Source: Lyophyllum atratum (lineage: Eukaryota > Basidiomycota > Agaricomycetes > Agaricales > Lyophyllaceae). From it: a DNA stretch of 64,000 nucleotides. Made by a program: the position numbers and the translations under genes. Below the pieces are notes generated by a model that did not search any database, was not told where the DNA came from, and worked only from the letters and a program-made list of their open reading frames with translations. Below, in pieces: positions 1 through 12,400 of the stretch. The stretch covers positions 1-64,000 of the forward strand of contig JACGCN010000060.1 in the NCBI GenBank assembly GCA_014905825.1, given 5' to 3'. The first letter of the stretch is position 1; each line of letters opens with the position of its first letter.

Positions 1-556
1 CGGTTTGAAGTCGTCGTAGGGTCTGGAAAGAGAATGCGGGCTGAAGGTATGTACGTGTGCGAAGATCATATTCGTAGGGGGTAGTAGAATCGACGAGTTT
101 CACGGCTGGATGATTTTTTAGTAGGCGTTGGAGAGGTTATAAGCAAGGAAAACGCACCACGTGGTATATATATCACGATCCAGTCATTCATTATAGAGTG
201 CTCCACCAGTTGCAGCATCAGGAAACTCTTTCCGCAACCCGCCCGCCCACCTGCACAAAGCCGCGTTCAAAGCCCCATTCACAACCTTAGCTTGGAAACG
301 TACTCAAGACAACTCTAGTATCCAAACTAGACATTTCCTTAGCCTTGTCTAGAAGTTCGACGGTCTTGACGGTTATGTCTCTCACGACCGAGCATGGTTT
401 AGAGAGAATCCGAAACTGAGCGGGTATAAGCACCATGACTTGAAAACACCCGGGGCAACACACCTCTAGCAACATTTTCTTAGGTAGCCCATATATCCGA
501 GCGGGGTCATTTTCAAGAGTCGGGAACTCCGTCGCTAGACCGAGCATGCTTCGCGT
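1..556 (-). CDS. RSM23: Mitochondrial small-subunit ribosomal protein mS29 (DAP3/Rsm23 family), partial
   Basis: This encodes a P-loop GTP-binding protein of the mitochondrial small ribosomal subunit. Four exons can be read on the minus strand: 556-464, 415-304, 250-158 and 105-1, running off the left edge. The introns are 46-53 nt with GT..AG ends, and the reading frame stays open across each splice. The translation gives YGLPKKMLLE, then FRILSKPCSVVRDITVKTVE, then the Walker A loop GRAGCGKSFLMLQ, then NDWIVIYIPR, then AVKLVDSTTPYEYDLRT. These are the order and wording I know from fungal mS29. The first exon visible starts at an acceptor (TCTAG) at 557. The targeting-peptide exon upstream is not identified and may have been lost near the transposon stack starting at 1136. 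This is the only clear housekeeping gene at this end. Confidence 0.85.
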
Positions 557-1127
557 CTAGACATTAAATGTTCAGTTTACATAGGTTGGCGGTGAGAATA
601 GGGCTCACGGGAGCGAAGGCAGGTAGTTTAAGAATCGATCTCCGGTCGGATTCAAATGTTGGGTTGCCCAAATTCGCAATCGGGAAAGGTCGAAAAGCCT
701 GGACTGCCACGTTAGTATTGCTTCCCTAGGCGGTGTGTCCTCATACCCCAAGACTCTTTTCTTTCTTCTCCTGAATTATTTGGCCCTGGTCGTCTCTTTT
801 GACGGTACGATTAAAGCCTGCCGACTTCCCTATAAGCGAATAAAGTTAACAGCAACGCGTTCCGAAACTTCGTCATACATCCTCACGTTTCGCTGGTGCG
901 GTCTGGGAGGCTTTCGCCATACAGCGCCATTGCTGGGAGATAGGTGAGGATGCTGGGGCGCCTGTCTTGAGGATAGTTTGCTGGATTGTCGGACCAGATG
1001 GCCCGGCGCGAGAAACGCCTGCAAACATGAGCATGAATGAACAGGTTTTCTTATGGTGGTGCGCAATGTCTGCAAAAACCGTGCAGTGTTTGTCCCTGTT
1101 TGAGATTGAAGCTGCCGCTATAAACGG
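557..1127. other. Flank between mS29 and the transposon stack
   Basis: No convincing gene is visible. The upstream exon(s) of the mS29 gene should lie here on the minus strand, but I could not assign them. Short open frames on both strands lack family features. Confidence 0.4.
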
Positions 1128-1190
1128 TGTCTACTAGGACCCCCGAAAGCCACCCAAAATGCCTGATCCCAAATGAGCCAAAATCCGCGA

Positions 1191-1269
1191 TTTTTATCCG
1201 GACACTTTTGGCCAGGTTTTTATCCGGACGGCGAATCAGCCCTCCCAAAAAGTGGATTTTTATCCGGAT
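1191..1269 (+). repeat. Subterminal motif TTTTTATCCGGAC, left arm (three copies)
   Basis: Copies lie at 1191-1203, 1217-1229 and 1257-1268 (the last ends GGAT). All are in the same orientation. Confidence 0.75.
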
Positions 1270-1456
1270 CCCTACATCAGGCCTTCGATTTTTCCAAAAA
1301 AAAAATCTCCGCTGCGCGGCCCATCGTTGAGGCGCCCTCAGCACGTTCAAGAGAGTGATCAGGACTAGTTAGAGCATTTCTCCACTAATTGTACATTTCT
1401 GGACATGCCCTATTGCTTTTTAGCTTGGGCTTCGGTGTCTCGCGCTCAAGAAGTTG

Positions 1457-1771
1457 TGGAGTCTTGGCCCCCTATATGGGGACGTAGGCACACTGAGAAA
1501 TACGGACCAATATAAACAGACGAATGCTCCGATATATTGCGAGAGTATGAGTGAATCTCGAGATGTGTGCGTGATGAGAGAAGGGGGGAAAGAATAGGTA
1601 AGGATACATGAGGATCCTGGCGCCCTTTTATAAGAAAAGGGCTACCCAGTCGAATCGGAAATCCTCGAGTGTGGTGGCGGAATCGGGCGATGGGACGACC
1701 GGGCCATAGTCGAATCGGAAATGATGACGTCGTATGTCGGGCATGCCGGATGTGGTAACCGTAGGATTACA
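1457..1771 (-). repeat. 3' LTR of the outer Ty3 element (315 bp)
   Basis: This copy matches 16927-17241 base for base as far as I can see. On the minus strand it starts TGTAATCC and ends GACTCCA. U3 carries a 15-bp direct repeat (1648-1662 and 1708-1722, 60 bp apart) and, just downstream in the direction of transcription, a TATAAAAG box at 1625-1632. Confidence 0.92.
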
Positions 1772-1784
1772 CCCCTCCCCACCC
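1772..1784 (-). other. Polypurine tract of the outer Ty3 element
   Basis: On the minus strand it reads GGGTGGGGAGGGG and directly abuts the 3' LTR. It is the expected plus-strand primer site and fixes the orientation. Confidence 0.8.
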
Positions 1785-1927
1785 AAAAAAAATGAGAACC
1801 GGTATTGTAAGAATTGAAGAGGGCTCGGGAAAGGGATGATAAGTAAAACAAATCTGCTCGCGCGGGTGCGTCAAAACCCTGTGGGAAAGCTACCGGGGCA
1901 GGGACATTGAGAAATGGAAAGACATAA

Positions 1928-4564
1928 TTAACCCAAACCATTCTCAGCCTCCCATACGTCCAGCGCGGCGTTGTTGGCGACTTCCTTGCCGGCGAGCCAT
2001 TGGTCGTGCTCAGGTCCGTACCCGAGGTATCTCATTAAATATTGGTGACCCCGCCCGCGTTTTCTGGAGTCAACGATTTTCTCGACCAGAGCTTCCATCA
2101 GTCCGTCGTCTGTCATAACAAGGGGGGGTTCAGAATATTCACGGGAAGGAAATAACGACCCATCATTTTCTTTGAAAGGCATGACTTCAGACGTGTGGAA
2201 TGTCGTATAGACATCTGGCGTATTCGGCATCGAGAGTGATACAGTGGACGCGTTCTTGTTAACCCCAATGATCTCAAAAGGACCATCGTATCGGGGCATA
2301 AATTTAGCAGCACGTTTTTCACCCTTCTTTCGATACGTGCGACGTCGATGTGTTGTCGATAACCTGACACGTTGCCCGACCTTGAAAGGAAAGGCAATCG
2401 TACGAGATGTATTAGCCTGCGCGGCCTGTTGAATTTTTGCCTGTATCAAGTTATCCTTAGCAGATGCAGTGTCCAAACGTAGACGGTCGATAATTTCGCG
2501 CGTGGACACTTCTTCAGAGTCCGCGCCGTCCGTAAATGGAATGATCGGCGGAAGCAATCTGGGGCTACGTCCCATCTTAAGTTGGAAGGGAGAATAACCA
2601 GTTGATTTATTAACAGTATTCATGATATCGAAACGTACTCGGCGAAGTGCTCGAGACCAACCGCGTTGCGTGCGATCCACGTGGAAACGTAATGCCTGGT
2701 TAATGGTTTTATTCGACCGTTCACTGACGCCGTCGGTTTGTGGATGGTAAGCGGAGGACATTTTCATTTTTACACCGGTCAAACGGGTCAGATGCGACCA
2801 AAACTTTGAAACAAACAATTTGTCTCGGTCGCACACAATGTTACAGGGTAAGCCGTTTTCACAATACCAATTATCGAAAAACAAGTCGGCTAGTTGTTCC
2901 GCAGTCAAATCCGTTCGTGTCGGCACGATCTGAATGTCCGAGTGTAAACGATCGGTCATAGACAATATACAGTTAAAACCATTGTCTTCAGGAAGTGGCC
3001 CAATGAAGTCGATTGCTACTGATTCTCCCCTTGCGTCAGGGACCGGCAGGGGATGCAAAGGACCAATAGGTGCGGTAGAGGAAGATTTGAATCTTTGGCA
3101 CTCTCGACACGATGGAATATATCCCTGTTCGAGATCCCGCCGCATGTTGGGCCAGTAGTAAGCTGTATGTATAGCCGAATATGATTTGTCGAACCCAAAA
3201 TGTCCGAGTGCATCATGAGCGGTACGAAAAATGAGTTCACGAATATTTCCGACACGAGGTATAATCAGTCGTTCGCCCAGGTACCAAAGCCCTTTCTTTT
3301 TGATCAACAAGGGCATTCCTGGTCGCGCGGCAATTAGGTTTTTGCACCAAGTGTCAGATGAATAGCCACTCTTGATGTCAGCAAGTATCGACGGGTCGGC
3401 GGTGATCGTTAACGACAACGGTGCAGCAGGTTCGATCAAGGCGGCGGCTCGCGCAAGGTGATACACCGAGCCGAATGGAGACGATTTCGGAACGGAAACG
3501 ATTGATGCCAAACAGTGGGAGATAAGGTCGTCGTTGTGCATGTCAAAAAAGGACGGTGCAGCGTTAACGATTTCGATGGGGACGGAAGCTGTAGACGCCA
3601 CGGGTAGTCGTGACAAGGCGTCCGCCACCGTGTTATCCTCTCCTTTGACATAAAGGATCTTGAAATCAAACTGCGATAAAAATTCCATCCAACGAGCCTG
3701 TCGACGTGACAGGTCTCACTGCGAGTCGAAGTTCTGCAACGTTTTATGATCAGTAAAGACGACGAATTGCATACCGAATAAGTCAGCGCGCCACTTGTGT
3801 AAAGCGCGAATGATAGCCAGCAATTCTTTTTCGTGTACTGGATAATTGAGCTCAGCGCCTTTAAACGTGGTAGACTCGAAGGCGACTGGTCACGCTGTTT
3901 CCCAAGTTTCGCCAAAAGACAAAACGGCTCCTGAACGTAGGTCACTAGCATCCGTTGTGACAAAAATGGTTTTGGAAGTGTCGTCGTGATCGATGGAAGT
4001 GAGGCAGTCGCGGCCAATAACGATCTCTTTAATGCTGTCAAAGGCGTGCTGGTGCCTCTTGGTCCATGCAGGAAAATCCCTATCGCATTCTTTAGTAATC
4101 AGCTCAGTCAACACTCCTGTGTGGTCAGCCAATTTTGGCAAAAATATGGCAATGTACCGTACGAGACCGAGGAAAGACCGAACGTCCGTTGCCGACTTTG
4201 GACGAGGCCACGCAATTATACGCTCGGCTTTGCGTTCGTCGGCCTCGATACCATTGGCAGATATATGGTGACCTAAAAAGTCGATGCTTGTACAATAAAG
4301 GTTCGTTTTCTTCTCGTTGATATAGAGACGCGCAGTCCTCAATGCGTTGAGGACCAATCGGACATTGTTATGATGTTCCTGGAGAGTCGACGACCAAATT
4401 ACGATGTCGTCCAAATAGACGTGACAGACTTTTCCAATAAGCTCTCGAAGAGCTGCCGTCACTCGACGCTGATGAATTGCAGGTGAGTTACGCAAACCCA
4501 TCGGCATAACTAACCATTCGTAGAGGCCGAAAGGGGTCGACACAGCTGTCAGATGGACATGGTC
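1928..4564 (-). pseudogene. Outer Ty3 Pol, C-terminal part: RT (second half), RNase H, integrase, chromodomain
   Basis: The frame continues from RT on the other side of the inner element: removing 4565-14300 (9,736 bp) keeps the same phase. The RT catalytic block is CHVYLDDIVIWS. RNase H follows (DASDLRSGAVLSFG, FTDHKTLQNFDSQ), then integrase with an HHCC finger ending CRECQRF and the DDE residues in VAIDFIGPL, IVCDRDKLF and DGVSERSNKTI. A chromodomain with YLMRYLGYGPEHDQW lies near the end. Two in-frame TGA codons interrupt it, at 3890-3892 (RNase H) and 3716-3718 (just after SQ, before DLSRRQARW). In both places Arg would suit the family, so CGA to TGA is the likely change. The reading ends at 1928. 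Confidence 0.9.
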
Positions 4565-5417
4565 TGTTATGATCCGTGAGTAACGTTGGTGTATTCCAAT
4601 GAATACACGTGTCGTGCTTTAAGCTGAGGATTGCAAGTTTAACTTGAGTTGACTTGTAATCCGTGAGAATGATAAGAAGAAAAGTTGTTATCTTAAATCC
4701 TAATCTATCGAACCTTGCGTGTTTAACTAAATGCTAGCGCGGAGCAATAACAGTTAGTCGGCTTAATCCTAGCGCGGGGCAATAGCGATTAAGTTCGATT
4801 CTAAACAAATGATAGCGCGAAGCAGTATCAATCGTTCAGTTAGTAGTCGTGGGAACGAGTACTTAATTCACACAGTGATGAGAGTTCAAAAGGTTAAAGA
4901 TTGTTCTATCTAATCTCACATACAAGTCTTTTATCTAAGATGAACTTTATTCTAGAATCTTCTCGCGAGTTCTCCAAGTGTTGAGAATTCGCTAAGTCCT
5001 TCCGGCGTGATCTTGATTTCAGAGGTAAGTGCGCGTGTTGCCTCGAATCAGATGTCTCTCGGTGTTTAGCGCCGAATTCGAAGTCAGCACGCTGACTGAT
5101 CAATGCGCGCCGGAAGTCCAGAGTTCAACTCTTGAAGATTGAAGATTTATTGGGATCAGCGCGTTTAGAGATCAACGCGCGTCAATAAGTCTAGAGTTCA
5201 ATCCTTAAGAGTTGAAAACTTATTTGAATTCTAGCGCGTTCGTAGTTCAACGGTCAACGCGCGTCAAGTTCAATTCATAGAAGTTGAAATGTTTTTAGAA
5301 TACAAAATTGAGTTTTTACTAACAGTTGAATGCTAGTTGAAGTAAAAGTAAGTGAAAAGTAAGTCGTAATCAAAGGTAAACTAAAGATAAGAGGTGACTA
5401 TCGGTGGTACCATAACA
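4565..5417 (-). repeat. 3' LTR of the inner Ty3 element (853 bp)
   Basis: Its partner is 13443-14295. The LTR is internally repetitive. Three spaced copies of TAGCGCGRRGCARTA lie between about 4735 and 4830. Three degenerate units of about 75 bp, each with a GCGCG core followed by AGTTCAA, lie between about 5090 and 5290. A 65-aa open frame inside both LTRs is a by-product of the repeat. Confidence 0.95.
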
Positions 5418-5419
5418 TA

Positions 5420-5431
5420 CCCCCCCCTGCC
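5420..5431 (-). other. Polypurine tract of the inner Ty3 element
   Basis: On the minus strand it is GGCAGGGGGGGG, two bases from the 3' LTR start (TGTTATGG). Confidence 0.75.
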
Positions 5432-5630
5432 TTTGTGTTTCGACTTAGCGATCTTTAGTACATGCAATAATCAGTCATATCTATGTCTTCCACCTTAATT
5501 CCTATGTCGTCATTGTATTCCTCCATCATATTGAGGTCGTCGACGGACGCGATGGAGTAGTCGTTGTCGTAAGGAAAGGGTGTCGGGTGGCGAATATTTC
5601 GGGCGGCGTTCGACAGGACTGGATGCAGGA

Positions 5631-6407
5631 TCATGCGACGGTCGGGGTTAGGAAAGTCAGCGTCATTTTGATGGCTGAATTTGAGGGATGTTTAGCGCGA
5701 ATGTTTTTAAATAGAAGTAAAGCGTACTTGGACAGCGTAGGGTGCAGGATGAGTTCGCGCGACTCCGGATTAGTGGCAAGATGTGCCCACTCGATCCCAT
5801 TAGCGACGAAAGCCGGCCCGTAATTATCAATAGGACCCCAGCTCCAACTGCACCCGCCACCGAGCCGTGCGCTACGAATCCGGGCGGCTACAATCCACTC
5901 GACTGCCTCGCGTCCGGCGAGTTGAAGGTCGTGATAGATAGCCTCAACCGTCTCACGAGTGAAACCGAGGGATAAAGGGTTCGTAGTATTTCTGATGCAG
6001 TTCATAGTGAGGAGACGAGGCGGCGCGAGCCCGAGTTGTTGAAAGAGTAAGGGATGGATGTTAAGGGAGGCGCGGTCGGCTCCCTCGGGAAGGTAATGGT
6101 TGGCAGCATAGGCGATGTCTTTGGTAGTATTCAGAAGTACACGCCAGAGGGCAGTACTAACTTCGGGATTGATGCCGTAGGCAATGATTTGGCCTTCGAC
6201 TTCGATGGCGGTGACGTCGTCGGTAGACAGGTCGCGGTGAAGAGGGGAGACTGCGTTGGTGACTTGCTGGGTAAGTCTAGCAGAGAGGAGATCAAGTTGG
6301 GCGTTGGCTGGGGAATATTGAGTGATAGACATGGTTTGTTTGAATGAACAGAGTAGTTGAGCGCTGGGAGTGAGGTATTGGTTAAGTTTTTTGGATTTTT
6401 CGCTCAA
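5631..6407 (-). CDS. Accessory ORF between pol and 3' LTR of the inner Ty3 element (258 aa), function unknown
   Basis: It is an intact 258-aa frame on the same strand as gag-pol, starting 20 nt after the pol stop codon and in a different frame, in the position where env or accessory genes sit in some Ty3-like elements. I see no signal peptide, hydrophobic membrane segment or cysteine pattern, so it does not look like an envelope protein. It contains LSARLTQQVTNAVSP, WRVLLNTTKDIAYAAN, a glycine/tryptophan patch LGGGCSWSWGPIDNYG and a C-terminal LLLFKNIRAKHP. An internal Met at MSITQYSPAN could be the real start. The frame is undamaged although gag-pol carries a stop, which argues that it is a true part of the element. 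I do not recognise the family. About 210 bp of untranslated sequence separates it from the LTR. Confidence 0.7.
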   Translation of the reverse strand: MSEKSKKLNQYLTPSAQLLCSFKQTMSITQYSPANAQLDLLSARLTQQVTNAVSPLHRDLSTDDVTAIEVEGQIIAYGINPEVSTALWRVLLNTTKDIAYAANHYLPEGADRASLNIHPLLFQQLGLAPPRLLTMNCIRNTTNPLSLGFTRETVEAIYHDLQLAGREAVEWIVAARIRSARLGGGCSWSWGPIDNYGPAFVANGIEWAHLATNPESRELILHPTLSKYALLLFKNIRAKHPSNSAIKMTLTFLTPTVA

Positions 6408-6427
6408 GTTTAAATAGGCGCTCAGGT

Positions 6428-9400
6428 TTATTTTCGTGTTCGTGTAGCACGCGCTTTCTTAGCCTCATGCCAGTCCTTCAGCGCTAACGGTGCATTGGTG
6501 AGATCTTTCTCTGTTAACCATAGGTCTGATTCCGGTCCGTATCCCAGGTAGCGTGTTCGATAAATCGGGATTCGCCTACCATTTCTGCCCTTCTTCCATG
6601 TTTCACCAACTATCGCATCCACCTCGTATTCCACCCGCACGTCGAAGTCCTCGCGGTTTAGCTTCTTTCGGGGCCTTTCGCCGAGTTCCTTTGGGGACTC
6701 GTGATATTTCTCGAGGTGCGCAATATTAATCACAGGATGTATTCCGTATGATGCCGGTAGTCGAATTCTGTATGCTACTGAGCTGACCTTCTGTAATATC
6801 TCAAAAGGTCCATCATACTTCATTAATAGCTTTTGACCTCGTCCCGACTCCTTTTTTAACAGCTTTAAACTATGAGGATTCAATAAAACTTTATCTCCTT
6901 CCTCAAATTCAATATCCAATCGTCCTTGGTCATACGCTCGTTTTTGGAACGCGTGGCTCAGGGTCAATGCGTCGACCGCACGTCGTCTCTCGGCTTCAAA
7001 ATTCTCCGCCATCCTCAAGGCATTTTCGTGCAACGTTTCGATGGAGTCCTTTTCTGCCTCATTACCGACTGATCTGATACCGCTCGGCTGATGTATCAGT
7101 GTTGATCCCGTGTTAGGATGATAGCCTCGTAGTAAATAGGCCGGCGAAAATCCGGTTGATGAATGCGGGGATGTGTTATATGATAATGAAAGTGCGTCCA
7201 ACAGCTCTTCCCAATTGCTTCTCTCTGAGTTGATGTATGCGCGTAGTGAAATTTCTAAATATTGATTCATCACTTCCGTTTGACCATCGGCTTGCGGATG
7301 GTAAGCTGTCGTTAATGCTCGCTTCATCCCCATTAATCTACATAACTCCTTCCAGAAATCGTTCTTCCATCGCGTATCTCGGTCGGTGATCACTTGGCGC
7401 GGTAATCCGAACTTAGACACCACATGATGAAAGAATAGCTTGGCGGTTCCTTCTTCCGTCACGGTCGTCATCGTAGGGATGAATATAGCATACTTTGTGA
7501 GTTTGTCGACGATTACTAAAATGTTATCGAATCCGTTGGATTCAGGTAACTCTGGTATAAAATCCATTGTTACTACTTCAAACGGCTGACTCGGAATAGG
7601 TATCGATTGTAACAATCCAAGCGGTGCGTGCCTTTTCGGTTTAGCTTTCTGACAGATATCACAGGTTTGTACGAACATTTTGATATCTCTTGACATCCGA
7701 GGCCAATAATAGGTTCCGCTGATTCGATTGTAAGTTTTAAAATAGCCTCCATGCGCTGATTCACTGATAAGATCATGTGATTCAGACATGATTTCTGATC
7801 TCAGATCTTGAGGTACGCATAGTCGGGTGTTTCCCAATCCGTCTTCAAAATATAACAGTCCCTCTTCGTTGTATAGGTATTGCGGATATTCAGATCTTAT
7901 TCCCTCCTGTGTCCTTATGGATTTGAGGACTTTAGAAAAGTGTAAGTCACGCTCATACCCTTCCCTCCATTTTCTAACTTCCGAGGATTCTAGTCCTACA
8001 AGGATTGAATATCCGCGGCAGGTTTGATAAGGTATGTCGATATCTTCTGTCTCTTCTCCTTCCATTTTAATGGTTATCTCCTCTAATCCGTCTTCTACGG
8101 CGATCTCATCTTCCGATTTTAAGTAGTTTGATGCTACGGTGAGTAGTTTCTCTTCGAATCGTGGTCCTAGTTCCTCATACATGTTTTTTAGTGGATCTTC
8201 GATTGCTTTGAGATTTAGGCTTTCAGTCGCGTCGACTTTTGGTCCTTCTTGTTCAGGAACACGGCGTCGGAGCCTTGAGATCGGATCGACGTTCGAATGA
8301 ACTCGTCCCGCGCGGTGCACAATTTTCATGTTCGGAAATGCAGAAAACACTAATCCCCAGGTAAGTAATCTTCGGTTTACGTTTTGAAACGTTTTGCTCC
8401 AAGTCAACGCAGCGTGGTCGGTTATTGCTAAAATTTTCTCGCCTTCCAGGTACGGTTGAAACTTAATTAGACCTTCCTTCAACGCTAATGCTTCTCTTTC
8501 CGTAGGTGAATAGTTTCGTTCTGCCGATTGAAGTACGCGGGACCAGTACGCGATCACGCGTTCAGTATATACGGTTGTATCTTCGAAATTCGCTTCCCAT
8601 CCGGTGTTCTCGGGTATGTCACCATTTTCCTTCACTAGTGCGGTTACTAACTCAGGAATAGGTTCCTTATTCTTATATGCCTTCTCTAATTTCTCGTAAG
8701 CTTTCGTCCCTCTCAAATCACGTATCTTGATTGGTTGAACCTGTTGCAGGATTGCTGCGAGTCCAAAATTGCAAGCATCGGAGTATATTCGGTATGGTAA
8801 TCCTGGCATCGCATGTCCTCGTACTGGTGCTTGTGTTAAAACTTGTTTGCATAACTCGTAAGTCTCCTTCTCTTCTTCCCCCCATTTCCACTTACTACCC
8901 TTTTTTAGTAGCTGAAACATTGGGTGCGCGATCCATGCGTAGAAAGGCACGTATCCTGAGAAGTAAACCATCATTCCTAAGAACATTTGTAAGGTCTGTA
9001 CGTTTTTAGGTTCCTCGAGGTCAATAATGGCCTTAACCTTTTCCTTATGAGTCGACAATCCTAATCGTGATACCTTTTGACCTAGTAGTAAAAGCGATTG
9101 ATAACCAAAATGACATTTGGATGGTGATAGTGTTATTTTAGAGTTTAGAATCGCTTTTAACACTTCGTCAACATGAGTGATGTGATCTTCGAATGTACGC
9201 GAGAAAATCACGATATCGTCTATATAAACTAGTGCAAAGATCCATAGGAACGGTGCAAGTACCTCCTGCATTACGCGTTGAAAAACCGCTGGTCCGTTTC
9301 GAAATCCAAACGGCATTCTATTGAAATGGTAAAGTCCGCGATGTGTTCTGAACGCTAGTTTTTCCCTATCCTTGGGATCTACGGTTAGCTGAGTGAAACC

Positions 9401-12400
9401 TGCTAGTGCATCCAAGGTTGAAAGATATTGGCTTCCGGATAGTGATTGTAGGATGTCTTCCTGCCGTGGTAGCGGGAACTCATCGGGAATAACTGCTTCA
9501 TTTAATCGACGTAAATCTATGACCATTCTGGGTTTTCCGTTACGATAGACAATGAATACGGGGGCTGCCCAAGGGCTCTTAGATGGTTCGATAACTCCTA
9601 GGTTAATCCATGAATCCATTTGTTTGTTGATAACTTCTCGATTCGCTGGTGATGCTGAATATGGAGGAACTGAAATCGGTTTGGATCCCGGTACAAGCGG
9701 AACTGGTACTAACGTATCGAAGTTTCCCAATTTACCGTTCAATCCGAATACTGCATGATTTTTAACGATAACTTCCATGAGTGACTGGCGTTGTTTTTCG
9801 GTAAGTTCCTTCGAGAAGTCAAGTTCATTAATTAGTTGATTATCGCTTGTTACCTCTTCGGGTATCTCCGCAGTTTTCGGTCCTCCTTCGACTGGCGCTT
9901 CAGCAAGGGGGTCCTCCTCTATTCCAATTCCTAGTGCTGGATTTAATCCAATGTTTACCTCACTTTTAACTGTATTCGCAGAGATACCTCTCGTTTCCGG
10001 ATTCTGGATGTCTATTAGTGATCTAATCAGTTTCACGTGATCCCGTCGCGTTATCTCCTCCTTTAGACTTCCGTGGCGCTTCCTATCTAGCCATGTACTC
10101 GGATCCTGTGCTATCCCTAGGGCTTGTCCGGCTGCGATAGTTACTGGGAAAGTAGAGAAATTCGAAACATGTAGCGTAGGTTTGTTTCGACTTGTCAAGG
10201 TGTCTGGTGCACCGTAAACGTCTTCATCATTTCGGTTTGTCGCTAATATCCGTTCTATATATAGATATTCTGACTTGAAGGGATAAGCTGTATATACAGA
10301 TATCTCCTTCGAAGTTCCAGGTGCGATGACTACTTGATCTATTGACCTGATACTTCGATCTTTTGCTTTTTTCAGCTTTCGTTTCTTCTGCAGTTGAGCT
10401 CGTCGGTGAGTTTTGATGCGGGATATTTTTCGTCCGATCTCGGGAGTAGTAAGTATTTTGAACGCATGTCCATCTTCATCCTCGTACTTCGGATTTAGAC
10501 TGCTATGTACTTCCATCGACCTTCCTGTTTCTCCGAATTTCAACCTGGTATGTCCTTCTTCTCTGATTGTCGATATCGAGTATTGATCCGTAAAATCATT
10601 TCCTAGAATGAAGGGCGTGCTCATTCCCTTAACTACGTAAGCTTCTACTTCAATTGTTATTGGCCCATCATCCGTTTCGAAGATCAGGTCCAACGTTACG
10701 TATCCAGAGATCGTGGTACTTCCGGTTACTTGAACTAAATTTATTCGTTGACCCGTTCTAATTTTAGGTGATCTTATCAAACCTTCGAGCGTTCGTTGGG
10801 AAATCAGTGTTATATCGGATCCCGAGTCAATAATTACTGGTACGGCTTCGCTGTTTCTTTCATTGATCTTCGCTAACGTTTCAGTAGCTTTAGCTCCAAG
10901 GAAGGCGCATCCAGGTGGTCTTGCCATTATTCTGGTGAGCCGAATCATTTTCTGATCATCGCTCCCTGCTTCAACTCGATAAGATACCTTCTCGATTTCT
11001 TTAGCGAATCTCCTTCGTGATCTCCTATTCAATGAAGGTTTAGGGTCGAATTTAGTAGACAAGTAAGTTCCGTTGCTTTCGTTCACTTGAGAATTGAAGG
11101 ATTTCGTGGTTTGATTTGTAGATTCCCCCTCCAGATCAGCGACTGGCTCATCTTCTTGAGCGTCGTCAGCATTCGACTGAAGGGGTTGATCAAAATCCTC
11201 CCTTTCATCGTCTGATGATAGTCCGTAATAGAGGTCGTCGTACTCATTCTGGGCGGATTTTTCTTCGTCATCGACTTGGGCTAAATTAGTACGTGCATTC
11301 CGATTGCCCTTCCGAGAATACTTACACTCGTAATCCCAATGCTTTCCGCTACCACAATGTCTGCATGGTCGCGCTCCTTTGTCTTCGGGAGTAGTCCTAG
11401 GTGAGATATTTGAATCATCTTTGGGAAATTCGGGCTTTGAAGCAGCCTTACTCCATCCAACTTGATTCGTTCTTGCAGTCTTGAAGTTTTGGTAGGGTTT
11501 CGGATTATTGTAAGGCTCTCTTGAATTTACTCCTCCATAGCTATAGTCCGGTCGCAATCCTCTGCTAACATCTAATGCTAGAAGGTTTTCTTCATAGTAC
11601 TTAATTCCGATCTGGAACTCTTCAAGTCTGCTGTAGAGATGTGGTGTCAAGATTGAAGTCCAATGTTTCGGTACGCTATTCATGATCTCGTTGATAATTT
11701 CGCGATCTGAATAGTCGTATACTAATTCGATCAATTCCTTCTTTCTGATATAGAACTCACTAGGAGTTTCGCGACCATATCCTGGTTCTCGATAATGCGC
11801 TTTATTCGCGCGACTTTTTTGTTTATCGAGGTACGATCTATTCATATAGTCACCAATTCCTTCGCGTAATGTCGACCAATCAACTTCTAGTTTGCGACGT
11901 GTGCTAGCGCTCTGACTGTAGTACCAGCTTTCGGCACTCCCTTTAAGTCGTTGAGGTACGAGTGCTCCTAACTGTTGAAAAACCTTGTCTGATCTCTCTG
12001 AAAGAACATTGACTTTAGTCATCCATCGGCCTAACGTCTCGGTGTTACCATCCCACTCAGGTATGACTTCCATCTTCAATTTGTTTTCAAACTGTACCTC
12101 TCGCGCTGCGTTGTCCTTTCGTTCTTTGGTATTCTCATTAGAATCCTTTTTACGCGGCTTAGTTGGCTTTCTATCTCCTCGATACGGTCCACGCGAGTCG
12201 TTGTCCGAGTCACTACTTCCTCCATCTGATGGTTCCGGATCCCCTCTCTTTTTTCGAATTGAATGATCTCGACTTCCCTCGTGAGTACTCTCCTCGGAAT
12301 CCTCGCCGTCGTTATTCCCTCTTCGTTCTTGTGACATGTGTGGCGGGGTATCTCTTCCTCCAGATGGTTTACCAGTGAATAAATCTCTGTATTTTCGAGA

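Noticed and set aside
4906..5103. A 65-aa open frame identical at 4906-5103 and 13784-13981
   Set aside because: It lies wholly inside the two LTR copies; the identity reflects the LTRs, not a duplicated gene.
5631..6407. Envelope gene of the inner Ty3 element
   Set aside because: Position fits, but there is no signal peptide, transmembrane span or cysteine pattern; kept as an unknown accessory ORF.
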